Positions 5,369 through 10,618 of a stretch of DNA of 10,618 bases are shown piece by piece; within the stretch, counting starts at the first letter, position 1; each line of letters starts with the position of its first letter. Origin of the DNA: an uncultured Clostridia bacterium (GTDB taxonomy: Bacteria > Bacillota > Clostridia > TANB77 > CAG-508); contig CAPBNZ010000012.1 in assembly GCA_948585895.1 (NCBI GenBank), positions 1-10,618 on the forward strand. Reading direction: 5' to 3'. A program made the translations under genes and the position numbers. The notes under the pieces were generated by a model. The model worked only from the letters and a program-made list of their open reading frames with translations, did not search any database and had not been told where the DNA came from.

Positions 5369-6655
5369 ATGAATTGTAAAGTAGAGGAAACAAAAAATGC
5401 AAATGAAGTAAAATTAGAAATAACAATTGAGGCTCAAAAATTTGATGAAGCCATCAAGAAAGTATATTTTAAAAGTGCAAAATATTTCAACATACCAGGA
5501 TTTAGAAAAGGAAAAGCACCAATGCAAATCGTAGAAAAATACTATGGAAAAGAAATTTTCTACGAAGATGCTTTTAATGAAATAGCACAAGATGCTTTAG
5601 AGCAAGCAGTAAAAGAAAATAACCTAGAAATAGTTAGTAGACCAGATATTGAAGTAACACAAATTGAAAAAGGAAAAGACTTAGTATTTACAGCCATTAT
5701 GCAAACAAAACCAGAAGTTGAACTTGGAAAATATAAAGGTATAGAAATCAAAAAAATTGAGTATAATGTATCAGATGAAGACATAAACCATGAATTAACC
5801 CATATGCAAGAACATAATTCAAGACTAATTACAATTGAAGATAGACCAGTTGAAAGTGGAGACATTGCAACTATTGATTTTGAAGGATTTGTAGATGGAA
5901 AAGCTTTTGATGGAGGAAAAGCAGAAGGGCATGAATTGGAAATAGGAAGTAACACATTTATACCAGGGTTTGAAGATCAAGTAATTGGTATGAAAATTGA
6001 CGAAGATAGAGAAATCCAAGTAAAATTCCCAGAAGAATATTTTTCTAAAGAATTAGCAGGAAAAGAGGCAACCTTTAAAGTAAAAGTTCATGAGATTAAG
6101 AAAAAAGAATTACCTGAATTAGACGATGAATTTGCAAAAGATGTTAGTGAATTTGATACTTTAAAAGAACTAAAAGAAAACATCAAAGAAAAACAACAAA
6201 AACAAAATGATGAAAAAGCAAAATATGAAACACAAGAAGCAGTTATGAAAGCAGTTTGTGAAAATGTAAAAGTAGAAATTCCATCTGGAATGATAGAAAC
6301 AGAAATTGATAATATGTTAAAAGACATTGAACAAAGATTATCATATCAAGGATTAAAATTAGAACAATATCTTCAAATGATGGGTAAATCAGAAGCTGAT
6401 ATGAAAAAAGAATATGAACCTCAAGCAATCGAAGGAATAAAATCAAGATTAGCTTTAGAAGCAGTTATCAAAGCTGAAAAAATAGAAGCAACCGATAAAG
6501 AAGTAGATGAGAAACTAAAGGAAATGGCTAAGAATTATGGAAAAGAAAATGATGAAGAATTCTTAAAAAATGAAAATGTAAGAAACTATATAAAAGAAGG
6601 ATTAGCATCAGAAAAAGCAATGAATTTCTTAGTAGAAAATGCAAAAATAAAATAA
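5369..6655 (+). CDS. tig: Trigger factor, ribosome-associated chaperone and prolyl isomerase
   Basis: Trigger factor binds the ribosome next to the exit tunnel and shields nascent chains. The 428-residue product has the usual length. The N-terminal domain carries the ribosome-docking signature GFRKGKAP at residues 44-51. An FKBP-type isomerase domain covers about 161-243 (GDIATIDFEGFVDGKAFDGG, then FIPGFEDQVIGM). The rest is the Lys/Glu-rich helical C-terminal arm domain. I chose the start at 5369. MNCKVEE matches family starts, AAAGGA lies about ten bases upstream, and the longer frame from 5330 overlaps the promoter. It has its own promoter and terminator. It precedes clpP and clpX, the common order in Clostridia, which links nascent-chain folding with ATP-dependent proteolysis. 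Confidence 0.97.
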   Translation: MNCKVEETKNANEVKLEITIEAQKFDEAIKKVYFKSAKYFNIPGFRKGKAPMQIVEKYYGKEIFYEDAFNEIAQDALEQAVKENNLEIVSRPDIEVTQIEKGKDLVFTAIMQTKPEVELGKYKGIEIKKIEYNVSDEDINHELTHMQEHNSRLITIEDRPVESGDIATIDFEGFVDGKAFDGGKAEGHELEIGSNTFIPGFEDQVIGMKIDEDREIQVKFPEEYFSKELAGKEATFKVKVHEIKKKELPELDDEFAKDVSEFDTLKELKENIKEKQQKQNDEKAKYETQEAVMKAVCENVKVEIPSGMIETEIDNMLKDIEQRLSYQGLKLEQYLQMMGKSEADMKKEYEPQAIEGIKSRLALEAVIKAEKIEATDKEVDEKLKEMAKNYGKENDEEFLKNENVRNYIKEGLASEKAMNFLVENAKIK

Positions 6656-6665
6656 TAAACAATAG

Positions 6666-6712
6666 AAAGGCTGAGGGTAAAATTAAGAAGTTAAATTTTA
6701 GCCCCAGCTTTT
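6666..6712 (+). terminator. Terminator after tig
   Basis: Bases 6666-6684 and 6694-6712 form an imperfect 19-position stem with two mismatches and one G-U pair. Extra pairing in the loop leaves GAAG at the tip. It ends in TTTTT. It separates tig from clpP, so clpP probably has its own promoter. Confidence 0.75.
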
Positions 6713-6741
6713 TGGATTTTATATCGTTTTCTATTTAAAAT
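6712..6741 (+). promoter_or_regulatory. Possible clpP promoter
   Basis: TTGGAT (6712-6717) and TAAAAT (6736-6741) lie 18 bases apart, downstream of the tig terminator stem. This is a moderate match only. I saw no CtsR-type direct heptamer repeat (GGTCAAA-like) here, so heat-shock control by CtsR is not evident. Confidence 0.35.
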
Positions 6742-6776
6742 GAAGGATGTAAATAGAAACAAAAAGGAGGAAAATT

Positions 6777-7382
6777 ATGTTAGAAAGAAGCAGTTTAGTA
6801 CCATATGTAGTGGAACAAACCAGTAAAGGAGAGAGATCTTATGATATTTTCTCAAGATTATTGAAAGATAGAATTATATTTTTAGGAGAAGATGTGAATC
6901 CAACTACATCAAGTTTAATCATAGCACAATTGCTATTTTTAGAATCAGAGGATCCAGATAAAGACATCAATTTATATATTAATTCACCAGGAGGATCGAT
7001 TACAGATGGAATGGGAATTATTGATACAATGAATTATATTAAATGTCCAGTATCTACTATATGTGTAGGTATGGCAGCAAGTATGGGGGCAGCATTACTG
7101 GCAGCAGGAGAAAAAGGAAAAAGATTTGCAACACCAAATGCAGAAATTTTAATTCATCAACCATTAATTGGTGGTGGCGGAATTTCAGGGCAAGCAACAG
7201 AAGTAAAAATTCATGCAGACCATTTAGTAAAAACAAGAGAGAAATTAAATAAATTTTTGAGTGATAGAACAGGTCAATCAATAGAAACTATCCAAAAAGA
7301 TACAGAAAGAGATAAGTATATGGCAGCAGAACAAGCTTTAGAATATGGTTTAATTGATGGAATTATGGACAGAAGAAAATAG
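6777..7382 (+). CDS. clpP: ATP-dependent Clp protease proteolytic subunit
   Basis: ClpP forms the barrel-shaped serine peptidase that degrades proteins unfolded by ClpX or ClpC. The 201-residue product contains the triad S102 (GMAASMGA), H127 (ILIHQP) and D179 (TERDKY). It also has the NSPGGS oxyanion strand and the conserved N-terminus LVPYVVEQTSKGERSYDIFSRLL. Compared with the B. subtilis sequence as I recall it, the handle-loop segment after HQPL is three residues longer and very glycine-rich (IGGGGISGQ). The ATG has AAGGAGG six bases upstream. It lies between tig and its partner clpX, separated from clpX by a 318-bp spacer with inverted repeats. Confidence 0.97.
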   Translation: MLERSSLVPYVVEQTSKGERSYDIFSRLLKDRIIFLGEDVNPTTSSLIIAQLLFLESEDPDKDINLYINSPGGSITDGMGIIDTMNYIKCPVSTICVGMAASMGAALLAAGEKGKRFATPNAEILIHQPLIGGGGISGQATEVKIHADHLVKTREKLNKFLSDRTGQSIETIQKDTERDKYMAAEQALEYGLIDGIMDRRK

Positions 7383-7391
7383 ATAAAACAA

Positions 7392-7424
7392 ATGGAACAA
7401 AAGGGACAGACAAAAATGTTTCAT
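7392..7424 (+). repeat. Small palindromic repeat, left copy
   Basis: ATGGAACA (7392-7399) pairs with TGTTTCAT (7417-7424) over eight positions, one of them G-U. The loop is 17 nt and contains AGGGACAG (7402-7409). It begins ten bases past the clpP stop. It is an inverted, diverged copy of the repeat at 7653-7687. Confidence 0.65.
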
Positions 7425-7652
7425 AAGTACAGAATATCAAAAAAGGTTTCTGTTTCGATTCTTTCTTTTTTATAAAAGTGTATTTTTTAAATGCACCCAC
7501 TTGATAATGAATAGTCATTTATCCCTAGGTGCTATATCATCAACAAGAGTATATTGGTCTGCTGATGATAAATTATTATGAAATAAAATTAGAATGAATG
7601 GAAAAGTGACAATCTAAGAAAAATCTGAATAGTAACCAAAAATTATTAAAAA

Positions 7653-7687
7653 TTTGAAACAAAAAGACCTGTCCCTAATGTTTCAAA
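7653..7687 (+). repeat. Small palindromic repeat, right copy, next to clpX ribosome binding site
   Basis: TTTGAAACA (7653-7661) and TGTTTCAAA (7679-7687) form a perfect 9-bp stem. The 17-nt loop contains CTGTCCCT (7669-7676), the exact complement of AGGGACAG in the left copy's loop. The 3' arm meets the clpX Shine-Dalgarno, which begins at 7687. Confidence 0.65.
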
Positions 7688-7700
7688 AGGAGAGAATAAA

Positions 7701-9026
7701 ATGGCAAAGAATGATATACCTAAAAGTGTAAGATGCTCTTTTTGTGGAAAATCACAAGAAAATGTTAAAAAAATAGTAGCAGGACCAGGCGTATACATTT
7801 GTGATGAATGTGTTGAACTTTGTACAGGCATTATAGAAGCAGAATTATATGATGATGAGAAAGCAGGATATACATTAAATCAGTTAAATAATATTCCAAG
7901 TCCCAAAGAAATAAAACAGGTGTTAGATGACTATGTAATTGGTCAAGAAGAAGCAAAGAAAACGTTATCTGTAGCTGTATATAATCATTATAAAAGAGTT
8001 GCACATGAAGAAAATGCAAATAAAGACGATGTTGAAATTCAAAAAAGTAATATTTTACTTTTAGGACCAACAGGTTGTGGAAAAACATTGTTAGCAAGAA
8101 CTTTAGCTAAAATACTAAATGTACCATTTGCAATAGCAGATGCAACTACATTAACAGAAGCAGGATATGTGGGCGAAGATGTGGAAAATATCTTATTAAA
8201 ATTAATTCAAGCAGCAGATGGAGATGTTCAAAAAGCTGAAAAAGGAATTATTTATATTGATGAAATAGATAAAATAACAAGAAAATCAGAAAATCCATCT
8301 ATTACAAGAGATGTCAGTGGAGAAGGTGTACAACAAGCCTTACTAAAAATTATTGAAGGAACTGTTGCATCAGTACCACCTCAAGGAGGAAGAAAACATC
8401 CAAATCAAGAGTTGATTCAAATTAATACAGAAAATATATTAATTATATGCGGAGGAGCTTTTGAAGGATTAGAAGATATCATAAAAAATAGAACAGGGGA
8501 AAAAGCTATTGGATTTGGAAGCCAAATTAAGAGCAAAAAAGAAATGAAACAATATGAAATTTTTCAAGAATTATTACCACAAGATTTATTAAAATTTGGT
8601 TTAATACCAGAATTTATAGGAAGATTGCCAATTATCGCAACTTTAAGAGAATTGAATAAAGAAGCCTTAGTAAAAATATTAGTAGAACCAAAAAATGCTT
8701 TAATAAAACAATACCAAAAATTATTCCAAATGGATGGTGTTGAGTTAGCTTTTGAACAAGAAGCGATTGAAGCTATTGTTGAAAAAGCAATAGAGAGAAA
8801 AACTGGAGCAAGAGGACTTCGTTCTATTATAGAAGACATCATGAGAGATATTATGTATGAAATACCATCTAATCCTAATATTGAAAAATGTACGATAACT
8901 AAAGAGACTGTTTTAAATGGTGCCAAACCAGAAATAGTAGTGAAGGAAGAGAAGACAGTTTGTAAATCAGTAGTAAAAAAGGAAAGACAAATGCCTCAAA
9001 AACAGAATAAAAAGGAAACCGCATAG
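7701..9026 (+). CDS. clpX: ATP-dependent Clp protease ATP-binding subunit ClpX
   Basis: ClpX is the hexameric AAA+ unfoldase that feeds substrates to ClpP. The 441-residue product has the N-terminal zinc domain (C12, C15, C34, C37), Walker A GPTGCGKT (122-129), the pore loop GYVG (156-159), Walker B IIYIDEID (183-190), the RKH loop (231-233), the ClpP-docking IGF tripeptide (270-272) and sensor-2 GARGLRS (369-375). All functional elements are intact. A basic tail after about residue 412 (KEEKTV...KKERQMPQKQNKKETA) is longer and more charged than I expect for typical ClpX. The ATG has AAGGAGAG six bases upstream, and that site abuts the hairpin at 7653-7687. No lon gene follows, although lon often does in related clusters. 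Confidence 0.97.
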   Translation: MAKNDIPKSVRCSFCGKSQENVKKIVAGPGVYICDECVELCTGIIEAELYDDEKAGYTLNQLNNIPSPKEIKQVLDDYVIGQEEAKKTLSVAVYNHYKRVAHEENANKDDVEIQKSNILLLGPTGCGKTLLARTLAKILNVPFAIADATTLTEAGYVGEDVENILLKLIQAADGDVQKAEKGIIYIDEIDKITRKSENPSITRDVSGEGVQQALLKIIEGTVASVPPQGGRKHPNQELIQINTENILIICGGAFEGLEDIIKNRTGEKAIGFGSQIKSKKEMKQYEIFQELLPQDLLKFGLIPEFIGRLPIIATLRELNKEALVKILVEPKNALIKQYQKLFQMDGVELAFEQEAIEAIVEKAIERKTGARGLRSIIEDIMRDIMYEIPSNPNIEKCTITKETVLNGAKPEIVVKEEKTVCKSVVKKERQMPQKQNKKETA

Positions 9027-9078
9027 GTAAATGAAATTAACTTAAAGTTAAACACAAATTAGAAGCAAAAGTGATTCC

Positions 9079-9210
9079 TTTTTCTATACAAAAAAATAAA
9101 TACATTCCACAGAAAATTTCTATGAAATTTTCAAAGAAGGACAAAAACGTGACATGTAAGCAATTAAAAAAAAACAAAAAGTGTAATCATGCACTTTTGT
9201 TTTTTTATAC
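9079..9210. repeat. Intergenic repeat, long copy (paired with 3125-3182)
   Basis: It contains TTTTTCTATACA (9079-9090), TACATTCCACA (9101-9111) and AATCATGCACTTTTGTT (from 9185), in the same order as in the spacer after spoVM. The extra middle part carries a perfect 9-bp hairpin, GAAAATTTC-TAT-GAAATTTTC (9112-9132). It also carries CGTGACATG, which resembles the reverse complement of CATGTCACT in the short copy. Confidence 0.5.
9177..9207 (+). terminator. Terminator between clpX and the amidase-domain gene
   Basis: AAAAGTG (9177-9183) pairs with CACTTTT (9192-9198), plus one inner T-G pair. It is followed by a run of eight T residues (9200-9207). It lies about 150 bases past the clpX stop and is the first convincing stop signal for that transcript. 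Confidence 0.65.
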
Positions 9211-9258
9211 AATTTTGGAAAGTAAAATTCATATATTTTAATAAAGGAGGAATCCAAA

Positions 9259-9753
9259 ATGAAATATATGGAATATGAAAGAGAAGCAGTAGTAGAATAT
9301 GCTAAAAAATGGGCATATTCACGAAATCCTCAATATTATAATTTTGATAATGTCGGTGGAGACTGTACTAGTTTTGCATCCCAATGTATCTATGCTGGAA
9401 GTCAAAAAATGAATTATACAAAAAATTTAGGTTGGTATTACATTAATGGAAACAACAAATCACCATCATGGAGTGGAGTAGAATACTTATATCAATTTCT
9501 AATTACAAACAAGAGGGTTGGTCCACAGGCAATAGAAACAACGCAAAATAATCTACAAATAGGAGATATTGCACAATTGTCTTTTGATGGAAAGAAATTT
9601 AGCCATACATTAGTCATTGTAAAGATTGAAAGCAAATTTACATTACGTGGAATTAAGATTGCATCTCATACGTTAGACAGTCTTGATAAAAGAATTTCAG
9701 AATATAATTTTGAAAACATTAGATTTATTCATATTGAAAGAGTAGGGATTTAA
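9259..9753 (+). CDS. Putative amidase-domain (papain-like) protein
   Basis: The 164-residue product resembles the putative amidase domain found in many clostridial proteins (Pfam Amidase_6 as I recall). It starts with a YAxKWAYSRNPQYYNFD segment, followed by GGDCTSFASQC with the likely nucleophile C36. A GWYY/WSGV region, an SHTLVIVK strand with H116, and ASHTLDSLDKRISEY near the end follow. The motif order suggests a cysteine peptidase or amidase acting on peptidoglycan peptides or a related substrate; activity is inferred. No signal peptide or membrane segment is visible, so export is unexplained and it may act in the cytoplasm or mother cell. The ATG has AAAGGAGG eight bases upstream. A terminator starts at the stop codon, so the gene is probably monocistronic. 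No strong promoter was found. Confidence 0.8.
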   Translation: MKYMEYEREAVVEYAKKWAYSRNPQYYNFDNVGGDCTSFASQCIYAGSQKMNYTKNLGWYYINGNNKSPSWSGVEYLYQFLITNKRVGPQAIETTQNNLQIGDIAQLSFDGKKFSHTLVIVKIESKFTLRGIKIASHTLDSLDKRISEYNFENIRFIHIERVGI

Positions 9754-9781
9754 GAGAAAATTAATATTTTCTCTATTTTTT
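9753..9781 (+). terminator. Terminator after the amidase-domain gene
   Basis: AGAGAAAAT (9753-9761) and ATTTTCTCT (9766-9774) form a perfect 9-bp stem with a TAAT loop, followed by six T residues (9776-9781). The first stem base is the last base of the stop codon. Confidence 0.8.
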
Positions 9782-9795
9782 ATTCATAAAATATA

Positions 9796-9804
9796 TGGTA
9801 TACT
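9796..9804 (+). promoter_or_regulatory. Extended -10 promoter of the response regulator
   Basis: TGGTATACT gives a TGn extension and a TATACT -10 (9799-9804). The base at 17 bases upstream is the T-run of the preceding terminator, so there is no proper -35. A leader of about 16 bases to the ATG would include the GAAGGGG site. Confidence 0.5.
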
Positions 9805-9826
9805 AATAACGAAGGGGAAATGAAAA

Positions 9827-10549
9827 ATGTATAATGTATTGGTAGTAGATGATGATAAGGAAATTGTAGGAGCTATCGAAATTTATCTAAAAAAGGAAGG
9901 TTATCAAATATTAAAAGCATATAATGGCAATCAAGCATTAAGAATGATACAAGAAAATGAAATTCATCTAATTATATTAGACATTATGATGCCAGAAAAA
10001 GATGGAATAGAAACATTAGAAGAAATTAGAAAGAACAAGAGTGTACCTGTTATTTTGTTATCAGCAAAATCAGAAGACTATGATAAAATAGGAGGACTAA
10101 ACTCAGGAGCAGATGATTATATTACAAAACCTTTTAATCCATTAGAGTTAATTGCAAGAGTTAACTCTAATTTAAGAAGATATGTAAGTTTAGGTTCATT
10201 AGAAGAAAAATCAGACAGTAAGATTTATCAAAGTGGAGAATTAGTAGTAAATGATGAAACAAAAAAAGTCACTGTAGATGGGCAAGAAGTGAAACTAACA
10301 GCAACTGAATTTAATATCTTAAAATTTTTACTAGAAAACAAAGGAAAAGTATATTCTATTCCAGAAATTTATGAAAATGTATGGAAAGAGGAAGGATTTG
10401 GTGCAGAAAATATTATTGCAGTACATATTAGACATATTAGGGAAAAAATTGAAATAAATCCGAAAGAACCGAAATATTTAAAAGTAATATGGGGAGTAGG
10501 ATATAAAATAGAAAATGATTTTAGGGACGGAGGAAAAAATCATCATTAA
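9827..10549 (+). CDS. OmpR/PhoB-family response regulator, VanR-like
   Basis: The 240-residue product is a two-domain transcription factor. The receiver domain (1-115) has the acidic pair D8/D9, the phosphorylation site D52 in LDIMMPEKDG, S79 and K101 in the KPF motif. The winged-helix domain (about 130-230) has LTATEFNILKFLLENKG, VHIRHIREKIE and IWGVGYKIE. GADDYITKPFNPLELIARV and PKYLKVIWGVGYKIE are very close to VanR-type regulators as I remember them. This indicates family membership, not vancomycin resistance, and no van genes are seen here. A sensor kinase should follow, and GGAGG (10529-10533) near the gene's end looks like its ribosome binding site. The sequence after it has no ATG in place and soon hits a stop, so the kinase appears missing or damaged. 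Confidence 0.93.
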   Translation: MYNVLVVDDDKEIVGAIEIYLKKEGYQILKAYNGNQALRMIQENEIHLIILDIMMPEKDGIETLEEIRKNKSVPVILLSAKSEDYDKIGGLNSGADDYITKPFNPLELIARVNSNLRRYVSLGSLEEKSDSKIYQSGELVVNDETKKVTVDGQEVKLTATEFNILKFLLENKGKVYSIPEIYENVWKEEGFGAENIIAVHIRHIREKIEINPKEPKYLKVIWGVGYKIENDFRDGGKNHH

Positions 10550-10583
10550 ATATCGTATCCTCAAAATAATAATGTGTGTTTGA
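10542..10583 (+). pseudogene. Possible remnant start of a histidine kinase gene
   Basis: After GGAGG (10529-10533) the frame reads IIKYRILKIIMCV and then TGA at 10581-10583. A short basic patch leading into a hydrophobic stretch is how many sensor kinases begin. There is no ATG, GTG or TTG at the expected distance, only ATC or ATT. An open reading (CVFEGIKFKSCVYSI) continues in another frame to the window edge. Weak evidence. Confidence 0.25.
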
Positions 10584-10618
10584 AGGGATAAAATTTAAAT
10601 CTTGTGTCTATAGCATAA

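Larger units (their letters stand above)
7392..7687. mobile_element. Possible miniature inverted-repeat element filling the clpP-clpX spacer
   Basis: This 296-bp segment takes up nearly all of the 318-bp gap. It is bounded by two inverted copies of a 33-35 base palindromic repeat. It encodes no intact protein. Inside, GTGTATTT/AAATGCAC (about 7479-7497) makes an 8-bp hairpin followed by a T-run on the minus strand, and TATCATCA/TGATGATA forms another inverted pair. A minus-strand frame with two stops reads in a protein-like way (finding below). The layout suits a non-autonomous insertion or paired REP-like elements. No target-site duplication is obvious. Confidence 0.4.

Noticed and set aside
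5560..6446. Several minus-strand open frames inside tig
   Set aside because: They are Ser/Phe-rich mirror images of the Lys/Glu-rich coding strand with no start signals.
9827..10549. Vancomycin-resistance regulator
   Set aside because: The similarity to VanR is at family level only, and no vanH, vanA/B or vanX genes are present in the window.

Overview
The window is AT-rich (roughly 30% GC by eye). Nearly every gene has a strong AGGAGG-type ribosome binding site. It carries a clostridial-type tig-clpP-clpX cluster and, by my reading, a 24-codon spoVM gene. This points to a low-GC, endospore-forming Gram-positive of the class Clostridia, plausibly a gut lineage. No species can be named from the sequence.

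Layout. Positions 1-240 hold the 3' end of an unidentified plus-strand gene, followed by terminators. Positions 389-1594 (minus) encode an exported protein with bactofilin-like repeats and a multi-pass membrane tail. Positions 1714-2349 (minus) encode endonuclease III. Both minus-strand genes have near-consensus housekeeping promoters. Upstream of nth lie three degenerate 31-bp tandem units and about 280 bp with nothing recognisable. Next come two tiny genes on the plus strand: a 49-aa two-helix membrane protein (2777-2926) and the 24-aa SpoVM homologue (2963-3037), closed by a terminator.

From 3270 to 4856 lies a decayed surface-protein locus. A secreted, membrane-anchored protein with a possible sortase signal carries a frameshift and a TGA stop, and the adjacent sortase gene carries a TAG stop. 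rpmB (5004-5201, minus) follows. Plus-strand spoVM with minus-strand rpmB downstream matches, from memory, the Bacillus subtilis order, so the sortase pair looks like an insertion into a conserved neighbourhood.

The right half is protein quality control: trigger factor (5369-6655), ClpP (6777-7382) and ClpX (7701-9026). The 318-bp clpP-clpX gap is bounded by two inverted copies of a small palindromic repeat whose 17-nt loops are complementary over 8 nt; the right copy abuts the clpX ribosome binding site. A papain-like amidase-domain protein (9259-9753) and a VanR-like response regulator (9827-10549) close the window. Where a histidine kinase would be expected, only a short kinase-like start without an ATG is visible.

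The points most worth checking are the unannotated spoVM operon with its two-helix partner, the triply broken sortase/substrate pair, and the paired hairpins between clpP and clpX. I see no CRISPR array, tRNA, rRNA or riboswitch, and no clear novel defence or metabolic system.
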